Below, piece by piece: positions 36,402 through 44,359 of a stretch of DNA of 64,000 nucleotides. The notes under the pieces are model-generated. The model worked only from the letters and a program-made list of their open reading frames with translations. It searched no databases and was not told where the DNA came from. The stretch is taken from positions 58,803-122,802 of the forward strand of contig CALHWY010000007.1 of the NCBI GenBank assembly GCA_938040055.1, read 5' to 3'. Every line of letters starts with the position of its first letter. Position 1 is the stretch's first letter. Origin of the DNA: an uncultured Endomicrobiia bacterium. GTDB taxonomy: Bacteria > Elusimicrobiota > Endomicrobiia > Endomicrobiales > Endomicrobiaceae. A program made the position numbers and the translations under genes.

Positions 36402-37373
36402 ATGCTTACATATCCGGATTTTGAACAAAAACAAATATTATTCGTTTTGTTAAGCTATGGAGAGAAAATCGGTTTTAAAAACGATAATATCATAATTACC
36501 GATAAAGACGATAAAATAAAACATCAGTCCACCTGTTATAAACTTTTTATATTATTTGTCGTAGGGCATATAACAATCACCAGCGGCATTTTGCAAAGAG
36601 CCCAAAAATTCGGATTTACAATAGTATTATTAAACCATTATTTTAAATTTATCGGGATGTGGTCTTCAAAAACCGAAGGAAACGTTCTTCTTAGAAAAAA
36701 ACAGTACGGATATGCCGGTCTGGATATCGCAAAGCATATAGTTTCCAATAAAATACAAAATCAAATATCCGCATTGCGGATGATAAGAAAACGCGGGGAA
36801 GAATTAAATTCCGCGGTGGAATTTTTAAAAAAACAGCTTGAAGAGCTTCAAAAAGCTGAAAATGCCGGTTTGCAAAATCTGTTGGGTTTTGAAGGTGTTT
36901 GTTCAAGAATATATTTTAAAGGACTGTATTCCAATATTCAATGGACAGGCCGAAAACCGAGGGTAAAAGCGGATTCCGCCAACGCGCTTCTTGATATAGG
37001 ATACACCATATTGTTTAATATAATCGACGCAATTCTTAACAGTTACGGTTTTGATGTTTATCAGGGCGTATATCATACGAATTTTTATCAGAGAAAGTCA
37101 TTAACTTGCGATTTGGTTGAACCTTTTCGGCCGGTCATAGATATGCAAATAAGAAAAGCCTATAATCTGCAAATGGTAAAAAAAGAAGATTTTTCCATAA
37201 TAGAAAAACAATACAGGCTTTTTGGCAAAAAAGCGGAGCCGTATATCTTATATCTTCTGGAAGGAATTCTTAAATATAAAAAGCCGTTATTTTTATATTT
37301 GCAAAGTTATTACAGGGCTTTTATCAAAGATAAAACAATAGAGGATTATCCGGTATTTAATTTAGGAGATTGA
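36402..37373 (+). CDS. cas1: CRISPR-associated integrase Cas1
   Basis: The product is 323 aa from the ATG at 36402, with AAGGGGTGA just upstream overlapping the cas4 stop. Catalytic residues of Cas1 are visible: Glu164 in GFEGVCSRIYF, His225 in YHTNFYQ and Asp237 in LTCDLVEPFRPV. The N-terminal beta domain and the C-terminal helical domain are both complete. Cas1 inserts new spacers at the leader end of the array together with Cas2. Codon use is intermediate between the A+T-rich effectors and the core genes. Confidence 0.96.
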   Translation: MLTYPDFEQKQILFVLLSYGEKIGFKNDNIIITDKDDKIKHQSTCYKLFILFVVGHITITSGILQRAQKFGFTIVLLNHYFKFIGMWSSKTEGNVLLRKKQYGYAGLDIAKHIVSNKIQNQISALRMIRKRGEELNSAVEFLKKQLEELQKAENAGLQNLLGFEGVCSRIYFKGLYSNIQWTGRKPRVKADSANALLDIGYTILFNIIDAILNSYGFDVYQGVYHTNFYQRKSLTCDLVEPFRPVIDMQIRKAYNLQMVKKEDFSIIEKQYRLFGKKAEPYILYLLEGILKYKKPLFLYLQSYYRAFIKDKTIEDYPVFNLGD

Positions 37374-37403
37374 TGCCGGAAAATATTTCAAAAGGTTGAA
37401 CGC

Positions 37404-37679
37404 ATGCTGATAATTTCATATGATATAGCAAACACAAAGCTAAGAACCCGTTTTGCCAAATACCTTTCTAAATTCGGGTTTAGGTTGCAATATTCCGTTT
37501 TTCAAATACGTCACAGCGAAACTCTTTTGAAAAATATACGGATTAAAATAGAAAGCGATTTCGGTTGTAATTTTAAAGATACCGACAGTGTGATAATCTT
37601 TAATTTAAGCAAGCAATGCAAAAAATATACATTCGGCTATGCAAGACACGATGAAGAAGAAGTGATTTTTGTAAGCTGA
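37404..37679 (+). CDS. cas2: CRISPR-associated Cas2
   Basis: The product is 91 aa with the ferredoxin-like start MLIISYDIANTKLRTRFAKY (the conserved Asp in YDI) and a FQIR strand. Cas2 bridges two Cas1 dimers in the integration complex. It is the last cas gene, 126 bases before the first repeat, and lies in the same direction as the array. Confidence 0.95.
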   Translation: MLIISYDIANTKLRTRFAKYLSKFGFRLQYSVFQIRHSETLLKNIRIKIESDFGCNFKDTDSVIIFNLSKQCKKYTFGYARHDEEEVIFVS

Positions 37680-37804
37680 TAAGTTCTTTTGCAAACCAGA
37701 GTCTTAATGTCGTTTTTGAGGCAAAAATGTCAAAAAAGCCCGGTATTTTCATTCGTTTTCCATACCTTTTGAGAGTGAAAATACGGATTTTTCGACAAAT
37801 ACCT
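37680..37804 (+). promoter_or_regulatory. CRISPR leader with a hairpin
   Basis: These 125 bases between cas2 and repeat 1 are the leader, on the side where repeats are intact. Bases 37743-37754 and 37773-37784 form a 12-pair stem (GTATTTTCA/TGAAAATAC perfect, then one wobble and two more pairs). The 18-base loop contains ATACCTTTT (37762-37770), exactly complementary to AAAAGGTAT in every CRISPR repeat. The hairpin could be an integration host site or a regulatory RNA element. Confidence 0.65.
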
Positions 37805-38809
37805 GTCTAAAAGGTATATTAAATTTCTACTATTGTAGATGCAAGAGCAGAAAGCCAATATAGCAGGTCTAAAAGGTATATTAAATTTCTACTATTGTAG
37901 ATCAGAAGTTGCACGATACGAACAAGAAAGTCTAAAAGGTATATTAAATTTCTACTATTGTAGATTCAATCTTTTCCTGCCATCTTTCCTGGTCTAAAAG
38001 GTATATTAAATTTCTACTATTGTAGATACTGCACTTTGTAGTCTTTCATTTGTGTCTAAAAGGTATATTAAATTTCTACTATTGTAGATCGAACGCTCAT
38101 CGTTGAAATTAATCGGGTCTAAAAGGTATATTAAATTTCTACTATTGTAGATATTAAAAAGAATACGGCACCTTCGGGTCTAAAAGGTATATTAAATTTC
38201 TACTATTGTAGATCAGCAGCAACGGCAGTCTGTTGGTTGGTCTAAAAGGTATATTAAATTTCTACTATTGTAGATGTGAGCCCAGCATTAATAAATGTAG
38301 GTCTAAAAGGTATATTAAATTTCTACTATTGTAGATAAGACTGCCGCGTTAAGGCGCGCTGGTCTAAAAGGTATATTAAATTTCTACTATTGTAGATAAG
38401 GTAAACATAAGGAATGGCTTAAGTCTAAAAGGTATATTAAATTTCTACTATTGTAGATCTACAACAAAATCATCATAATAATTTGTCTAAAAGGTATATT
38501 AAATTTCTACTATTGTAGATATATGTCTAAAAGGTATATTAAATTTCTACTATTGTAGATCTCAATGTTATTGGGCCTACAAATGCGTCTAAAAGGTATA
38601 TTAAATTTCTACTATTGTAGATATAATGTTCGTTTGCGTAGTGGTGATGTCTAAAAGGTATATTAAATTTCTACTATTGTAGATCCAAAGCATGTTGTTT
38701 ATAATGTAATGTCTAAAAGGTATATTAAATTTCTACTATTGTAGATCCGGACTGCATAACCTTATTTGCAAAGGTCTAAAAGGTATATTAAATTTCTACT
38801 ATTGCAGAT
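37805..38809 (+). CRISPR. Type V CRISPR array, 17 repeats and 16 spacers
   Basis: The 36-base repeat begins GTCTAAAAGGTATATTAA and ends ATTTCTACTATTGTAGAT. Its 3' part is the standard Cas12a handle, a TCTAC/GTAGA stem with a TATT loop. Repeat starts are 37805, 37867, 37930, 37992, 38054, 38117, 38178, 38240, 38301, 38362, 38423, 38485, 38525, 38587, 38649, 38711 and 38774. Spacers are 25-27 bases except the twelfth, which is only four bases (38521-38524). The last repeat has T to C in the stem (TTGCAGAT), the usual decay at the far end, so the leader is at 37680-37804. Transcription is in the direction of the cas genes. I saw no spacer match inside this window. Confidence 0.98.
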
Positions 38810-38830
38810 TCGAAATTATTTTTAGCGGGG

Positions 38831-38848
38831 CCGGCAAAGCCGGTTTTT
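38831..38848 (+). terminator. Likely terminator after the CRISPR array
   Basis: CCGGC-AAA-GCCGG followed by TTTTT lies 21 bases after the last repeat. The stem is short but purely G+C, and the T run is immediate. It would end the pre-crRNA. Confidence 0.65.
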
Positions 38849-38917
38849 ATAAGGTAAAATAGTTTTTCCGAGTATGCGGCAATCCCGCTTCGGATAAGTT
38901 TAAAAATAACGGTTATT

Positions 38918-39580
38918 ATGAAAAGAGCAGTAAAAAGTAAATTTAAAGCGGTATTATTTGATATGGACGGAATTTTGATAGATTCTATGCCATATCATTT
39001 TATTTCCTGGTTTGAAGCTTTAAGGCAATATGATATCCGGGTTACTCCGATGGATATTTTTGCTATGGAGGGCGCGAAATGGGATAAGGTAATCAGATTT
39101 GCTTTTAAAAGAGATAAAAAAAAGCTTCAGGCGGATCTTATAGAAAAAATATGCGCGCAAAGAAATGTTTTGATGAAAAAATATTTTAAAAGATATGTAT
39201 TCGCGCAAATACCTATGATACTCGGGATATTGAAAAAGCGCGGTTTTCTTACCGCTATAGTGACCGGTTCAAGCCTTAAAGAAGCCGAAAAAATGCTTCC
39301 CGCAAATATTTATTCTATGTTTGACATTGCCGTTGCCGGCGATATGATAAAAAGAAGCAAACCTTATCCCGATCCTTATCTTTTAGCCGCAAGGAAGCTT
39401 GGCGTAAAAACTTGCGAATGCCTTGCGGTGGAAAATGCTCCTTACGGAATAAAATCTGCCAAATCCGCAAAAATGTTCTGCGTGGCTGTCGCCACAAGTC
39501 TTCCCGAACAATATCTTAAAGAAGCTTCCATAATTTTCAAAAATCATACGGAACTGTACAAATATATTAAAAACCTTTAA
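38918..39580 (+). CDS. HAD-superfamily phosphatase, beta-phosphoglucomutase-like
   Basis: The product is 220 aa. Motif I FDMDGILIDSMPYH contains the nucleophilic and acid/base aspartates. Motif II is TAIVTGSS, motif III the Lys in KRSKPYPDPYLLAARKLG, and motif IV is near ECLAVENAPYGIKSA. The cap helix domain follows motif I. Such enzymes dephosphorylate or isomerise sugar phosphates. The substrate is not evident. It stands alone after the CRISPR array, and codon use resembles the core genes. Confidence 0.88.
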   Translation: MKRAVKSKFKAVLFDMDGILIDSMPYHFISWFEALRQYDIRVTPMDIFAMEGAKWDKVIRFAFKRDKKKLQADLIEKICAQRNVLMKKYFKRYVFAQIPMILGILKKRGFLTAIVTGSSLKEAEKMLPANIYSMFDIAVAGDMIKRSKPYPDPYLLAARKLGVKTCECLAVENAPYGIKSAKSAKMFCVAVATSLPEQYLKEASIIFKNHTELYKYIKNL

Positions 39581-39749
39581 AGAATGCGCGCGGGCGGTTT
39601 TTTGCATATCTTTTGCCCGGGACAGTCTTTTCTACAGATATTTGCCGGAAACGCGTTTTATTATACGGCAGGCAAAGCCGCTTGAAAAGAAAATAATGCC
39701 GTGTCCTTTTGAGGGATTTTAATTTCCGGAAAATAAAAACATATAATTT

Positions 39750-40073
39750 TTATGCCGGACGTTTTTCTTTTGCCGAAACCTCTTTAAATCTGAACAGTCT
39801 GAAATATAAAAAATTCATTGCTCCGGAAAATGTCAGTGTGGTTTTTAAATAATAAACAGGGCAATAAACTTCAAAAGCAGCTATTGAGGTTTTGCGCCGT
39901 CTATTGCTCTCCGCTTTTGCCGGCAGTATAAAATATCCGGGAATATTCAAAAATATCAGTATGAGCGGGAGTTTGAAAAAAATTAGAAAAATAATTGAAA
40001 AATCAATATGATTTTGCTGCGGATTTGTCGAAAGGCTTTTTGTTTTTTGTCCGTATTTTGAAAATATTGAAAT
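39750..40073 (-). pseudogene. Possible remnant of a membrane-protein gene
   Basis: An open frame of about 107 codons without any ATG runs from an in-frame stop at 40074 to 39750. The product has a hydrophobic segment (SIIFLIFFKLPLILIFLNI) and ends with YLKTTLTFSGAMNFLYFRLF then a basic tail, which resembles the end of polytopic glycosyltransferase or GtrA-type membrane proteins. Lack of a start and ribosome binding site suggests a decayed fragment. This is a weak call. Confidence 0.2.
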
Positions 40074-40439
40074 TTATAAAAAAATATTATCCGGCTTTTA
40101 ATTGAAAATAAAACATATATTATTTTCAAAAAGTATAAAATATAAAACTCATTGATTTTTCATATATATTATTACAAAATGCCCTAAGATGAAAGCAAAT
40201 ATAAAAAACAAAGCCCGGAAAAAAGCGCTTTATCTGCAATATATAATAAGGTATTCCCATCATTGTTAATCCTTGAGAAAAAGAGAAAATGCTGAAATAT
40301 AATTTAAAGTTTTAAGCAGACTGAATTTTTGCAATGCTTCATTGCAATGCCTCATCTTTTTAAAAGCCGTTAAATAAATTTTTCAGCGCATATTATATAT
40401 TTTTTAAATTTTATAAAATTAAATTATTGATAAATCCTT

Positions 40440-40455
40440 TGTTTCACGTGAAACA
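40440..40455. promoter_or_regulatory. parS: parS site 1
   Basis: TGTTTCACGTGAAACA is the perfect 16-bp palindromic ParB binding site. It lies 84 bases before the radical SAM gene. It is flanked by TT and AA. Confidence 0.93.
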
Positions 40456-40538
40456 AAACGGTTTTATATAAAAAGCGGGCGGGCGCCTGTTTATTTGTAT
40501 TAATGCATATTTATCTCTTGCGTTAATGGTGAAAGCTG

Positions 40539-41870
40539 ATGGTTAAAAAGCAAAAACAAATTCTTATAATAAATCCTCCGGTATATGATTTTGCGGCTTT
40601 TGATCTTTGGGCAAAGCCTTTAGGCATTCTTTATCTGTCTTCCATATTAAAAGAAAACGGCATAGAAGTCAAAATGCTTGACTATATGGACAGATATCTT
40701 GAAGATCCTTTATCCGTTTCGGACAAGTATGGCTGCGGACATTACAAAAAGATTAGAACGGATAAACCGGCGGTATATAAAGATATCCCAAGATATTATT
40801 CAAGATACGGTTTGCAAAAAGAGAAAGCCGAAAACTATTTAAAAAATCTTTCCTGTGACCTGAATTTTCGTCCGGATATTATTCTTATGACATCAGTGAT
40901 GACATACTGGTATCCCGGAGTATATGAAGCGGTTAAAACCGTAAAAAATATTTTTCCTCATATTCCGCTTGTTCTTGGCGGGACATATGCAACATTATGT
41001 CCGGAACATGCGGGCGGGTCGGATGCCGATTATATTATTGAAGGCGGGTTTAATGCTTTGAACGAAATTTTTAAGAAAACCGGAATATATATAACAATGC
41101 CTGAAAGTTTTTCTTCTTTTCCCGCGCCGGATTTTTCTTATTATGAAAAAAGCGAATATGCTGTATTGAGAATGTCTATGGGATGCCCTTTCAGATGTCC
41201 TTATTGCGCGCAGGATGTTTTATGCGGCAAAATATATGAAATTAAACCGTGGGACAAAGTTTTTGATGAAATAAAAACGCTGGCGGATTCGGGCAAGAAA
41301 AATATGGTTTTTTATGATGACGCTTTGTTTTATAATAGTGAAATTGCGATAAAACCGCTGCTCAGGCGGATAATAAAAGAAAAACTTGATATTAAAATAC
41401 ATACGCCTAATGGCCTGCATGCCAGATATCTGGATAAGGAACTTGCTCTGCTTATGAAAAGCGCGGGATTTATAATGCCCAGGTTCAGTCTTGAAACGGC
41501 TGATACAAAAATGCAGAAAAAAACCGGTTCAAAAGTTTCAAATAAGATATATATAAATGCAATGCGTTTTCTGCGGGATGCGGGATATAAAAGCGGAGAA
41601 TATTTGACATATCTGCTTATAGGTATGCCCGGGCAAAAACTTGAAGATGTCAAAGATTCCATTAAATTTGCCAATTCGCTCGGTTCTAAAGTTTCTTTAT
41701 CGGAATATTCAGTGATACCCAGGACAAAAGATTTTTTAAAAGCGGATAAAAAATTTGCCGAAGAGCCTTTATATCATAATAAATCCGTTTATCCTCTCTT
41801 TAATCTGGATGAATGGGATGATATACGCGGCATCAAGTCTCTTGCAATAAAAATGAATAGTTTGCTATAA
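40539..41870 (+). CDS. B12-binding radical SAM protein
   Basis: The product is 443 aa. The N-terminal part (ILIINPPVYDFAAFDLWAKP, LVLGGTYATL) is a cobalamin-binding-type Rossmann domain to about residue 170. The radical SAM domain has the cluster motif MGCPFRCPYC, with Cys216, Cys220 and Cys223. This layout is found in methyltransferases and ring-forming enzymes of the BchE/P-methylase group. The substrate cannot be told. The C-terminal part includes a typical YLTYLLIGMPGQ segment. It is flanked on both sides by parS sites and has no operon partner. Confidence 0.87.
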   Translation: MVKKQKQILIINPPVYDFAAFDLWAKPLGILYLSSILKENGIEVKMLDYMDRYLEDPLSVSDKYGCGHYKKIRTDKPAVYKDIPRYYSRYGLQKEKAENYLKNLSCDLNFRPDIILMTSVMTYWYPGVYEAVKTVKNIFPHIPLVLGGTYATLCPEHAGGSDADYIIEGGFNALNEIFKKTGIYITMPESFSSFPAPDFSYYEKSEYAVLRMSMGCPFRCPYCAQDVLCGKIYEIKPWDKVFDEIKTLADSGKKNMVFYDDALFYNSEIAIKPLLRRIIKEKLDIKIHTPNGLHARYLDKELALLMKSAGFIMPRFSLETADTKMQKKTGSKVSNKIYINAMRFLRDAGYKSGEYLTYLLIGMPGQKLEDVKDSIKFANSLGSKVSLSEYSVIPRTKDFLKADKKFAEEPLYHNKSVYPLFNLDEWDDIRGIKSLAIKMNSLL

Positions 41871-41926
41871 TTCTAATCCTTGACTTTCGAAGCGGTTTCA
41901 AATGCGGATAAATCCGCCGCCGGTTT

Positions 41927-41942
41927 TGTTTCACGTGAAACA
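41927..41942. promoter_or_regulatory. parS: parS site 2
   Basis: A second perfect TGTTTCACGTGAAACA palindrome, about 55 bases after the radical SAM stop codon. Confidence 0.93.
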
Positions 41943-42285
41943 AAAAGAGTTTTGCGGGATTTTTTATAAGAGATTATGATCTTTCTTTTATTGTGTAATA
42001 TCAGCGCAATATTTATACAGTGAAAAATTTATTATGGATTTAATATTTTGCATTTTTGCGCTGTGCATTATATATAAAGAAGAGCCTGGAATAGGACAGC
42101 ATTTAAAAATAATTGTGCAAAGCTTTATAAAAAGCAAAGACGTTCGGGCATAATAGAAAGCTGTGAAATAAAAACCGGCTTAATTGTAATAAAGCGGAAA
42201 AAGAATAAGTTTGTCAATTTGTTCTGTGAATAATTTTTGTCTGCGGCGGGACATACTGAGCCGAAACTGTTCTGTAAAGAGTTAA

Positions 42286-42664
42286 GGTATCAAGGATACC
42301 CCAAAGAAGTTCAAAGTATAAAAAGGTATCGGAGATACCCCTGAAAGAATGCGCCAGCTTGACCTTATCCTGCGGGTCTATATATATCTATATATAAAGG
42401 TATCAAAGATACCTCAAAGAAGTTCAAAGTATAAAAAGGTATCGAAGATACCCTTGAAAGAATGCGCCAGCTTGACCTTATCCTGCGGGCTTATATATAA
42501 AGGTATCAAGGATACTCCAAAGAAGTTCAAAGTATAAAAAGGTATCAAGGATACTTCTGAAATAAGGTGCCAGCTTGACTTTATCCTGCAGGTCTATATA
42601 TAAATATAAAGGTATCGCAGATACCCCAAAGAAGTTCAAAGTATAAAAAGGTATCGCAGATACC
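42286..42664 (+). repeat. Array of eight GGTATC-N3-GATACC hairpins in four pairs
   Basis: Hairpins start at 42286, 42325, 42399, 42438, 42502, 42541, 42611 and 42650. Each is a six-base stem GGTATC/GATACC with a three-base loop (AAG, GGA, AAA, GAA, AAG, AAG, GCA, GCA). Two copies end in T, which still allows a G-T pair. Within each pair the spacing is exactly 39 bases with the constant linker CCAAAGAAGTTCAAAGTATA. Between pairs lies a second conserved block (GCCAGCTTGACCTTATCCTG, then G-rich and TATA-rich bases). Overall period is 103-113 bases. Stems are conserved while loops vary, which suggests selection on structure or on a palindromic protein site. Confidence 0.9.
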
Positions 42665-43410
42665 CCCAGAAAAGTTCTTTTAATGCTTATTTTGATAATA
42701 AAATTTTTATACCGGCAAATATGATATCCGCAATAGCTGTAAAAATCTGTAAATATAGCGCCGTAAAGACAAATGTCAAATACGGATATTTAAAACGGAT
42801 GTCTTTTTTAAGCCGGTTTTTAATATTAATATCAATAATAAATAAAAAAATTTTTTCAGCTTATGCTCATATTGCCGGTATAGGTTATATTGAGGCAAGT
42901 TCAAATATTATGTGAATATTTTAACTATGCCGTTTGCATATTCAAGAAAAATACGCCTGTCATCTTTTAAATATTATATTTTTTGTCCGCTGATTCGCGT
43001 GGCAGCTTGCGGCCTAAAATGTTCTGAACTTTTTGGAAATATTAAATATCAACCGTAAAAAATATGCTGCTGTCTTATTTTTAATGAAATTTTTTTGAAA
43101 TTCAAAATATCATAATACGATACTTATTATTTTAATCCGAAAAAAGTATATATTTTGACAGCCGGAAATAGCAGACAAACGGATAAAAACATTCCGGCAG
43201 GATAAAAATTACATTTATCGTTTTTGATAAGAATGCCGGACTGTTTTGACAGAGCGTAAATCCGGTTTTGAGGCAAGCTTACATAAACAAAAAAAGAAAA
43301 ATTTGCCGGCCGTCCCCGTCAATATATATTTCGTCCGCATATTAATGTAAAAAAAGACGGAATTAAAAAATATGCAGCCGCATGGCAAATAACCGAATTC
43401 GGAAAGCCGA

Positions 43411-43426
43411 TGTTTCACATGAAACA
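43411..43426. promoter_or_regulatory. parS: parS-like site 3 upstream of parA
   Basis: TGTTTCACATGAAACA differs from the perfect site at one central base. It lies 41 bases before the parA ATG, where ParB binding would allow autoregulation of parA-parB. Confidence 0.8.
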
Positions 43427-43467
43427 TTGCGCGATATACAATAATATAGTATGACAAAGAGGTGAAC

Positions 43468-44253
43468 ATGAGCAAGGTAATCGCAATAGCCAATCAAAAA
43501 GGAGGCGTTGGAAAAACCACCACCGCGATAAATTTGGCGGCAAGTCTGGCTTATCTTGGTGAAGAATGTCTTTTAATAGATATGGATCCGCAAAGCAATA
43601 CCACAAGCGGGCTGGGCATTGACATGGCCGGTATAGAGAAAAATATTTATAATGTGCTGATAGATGAAATAGCTTTGGAGGATGTGTTAAAAGATACCGT
43701 TATGGACTGGCTTGATATTGCTCCTGCCACTACGGATCTTGCCGCTGCGGAAGTCGATTTGGTAAATCTTGCCAATAGAGAAGAAAAACTTAAGCTTGCT
43801 CTTGAGAAATTCCAGAAAGTTTACAAATATATAATAATAGACTGCCCTCCTTCTTTAGGGCTTCTTACTATAAATGCTCTTGTCGCCGCCGACGCCGTGA
43901 TTATCCCTATGCAATGCGAATTTTTCGCTTTACAGGGTTTGGGGCAGCTTTCCAAAACCATTTTTGCTTTAATGCAGAATTATAATCTTGCATTGGAAGG
44001 AGTGCTTTTTACAATGTATGATTCAAGAACGAATCTTTCCCAGCAGGTTGTGGAAGAGGTCAGGAAATTTTTTGGGGAAAAAGTTTATGAAACAAAGATT
44101 CCGAGAACAGTGAAAGTGGCTGAGGCGCCCAGTTTCGGCAAGCCGGTTCTGTTATATGATCCTTCCGGCAAGGGAACGGCGGCTTATATGGATTTTGCAA
44201 AAGAGTTTCTTAAAAAGCAGAATATGCGGGACAAAGAGATGGCGCAGGCATAA
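43468..44253 (+). CDS. parA: Chromosome-partitioning ATPase ParA (Soj)
   Basis: The product is 261 aa from the ATG at 43468, preceded by AAAGAGGTG. A GTG two codons upstream is part of that site. It starts MSKVIAIANQKGGVGKTTTA with the deviant Walker A motif, followed by LIDMDPQSNTTSGLG and IIIDCPPSLGLLTINAL. It moves origin regions apart by ATP-dependent DNA binding and responds to ParB. parB follows 106 bases later. Confidence 0.97.
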   Translation: MSKVIAIANQKGGVGKTTTAINLAASLAYLGEECLLIDMDPQSNTTSGLGIDMAGIEKNIYNVLIDEIALEDVLKDTVMDWLDIAPATTDLAAAEVDLVNLANREEKLKLALEKFQKVYKYIIIDCPPSLGLLTINALVAADAVIIPMQCEFFALQGLGQLSKTIFALMQNYNLALEGVLFTMYDSRTNLSQQVVEEVRKFFGEKVYETKIPRTVKVAEAPSFGKPVLLYDPSGKGTAAYMDFAKEFLKKQNMRDKEMAQA

Positions 44254-44359
44254 TCAAATATTATTTCATAACAAATACAGGCGCGCGGCGCGTTTAAAAA
44301 AAAGACTTTTTTTGTCTGTGATAAAAGATTATTTAATAGTAAACACAGGAGAGATATTT

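Larger units (their letters stand above)
39581..40538. other. Long A+T-rich spacer with parS site 1
   Basis: Nearly 960 bases between the HAD gene and the radical SAM gene. It contains a parS site (40440-40455) and a possible gene remnant on the minus strand (39750-40073), listed separately. The remainder is A+T-rich, with no other feature I can support. Confidence 0.5.
41871..43467. other. 1.6-kb non-coding region with two parS sites and a hairpin array
   Basis: No gene is supported between the radical SAM gene and parA. The region holds parS 2 (41927-41942), the hairpin array (42286-42664) and parS 3 (43411-43426). The remaining parts are A+T-rich. Two open frames of about 62-64 codons are explained by the repeats or by chance. 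Confidence 0.6.

Noticed and set aside
37762..37774. Partial anti-repeat in the leader as a tracrRNA
   Set aside because: Only nine contiguous bases match, and Cas12a-type effectors process crRNA without a tracrRNA. Reported instead as a hairpin-loop observation.
42349..42537. 62-codon frame with repeated KVSKIP motifs
   Set aside because: The peptide repeats come from the DNA hairpin array; there is no ribosome binding site and the frame breaks at unit length changes.
42721..42915. 64-codon frame after the hairpin array
   Set aside because: A+T-rich chance frame with no ribosome binding site or family.
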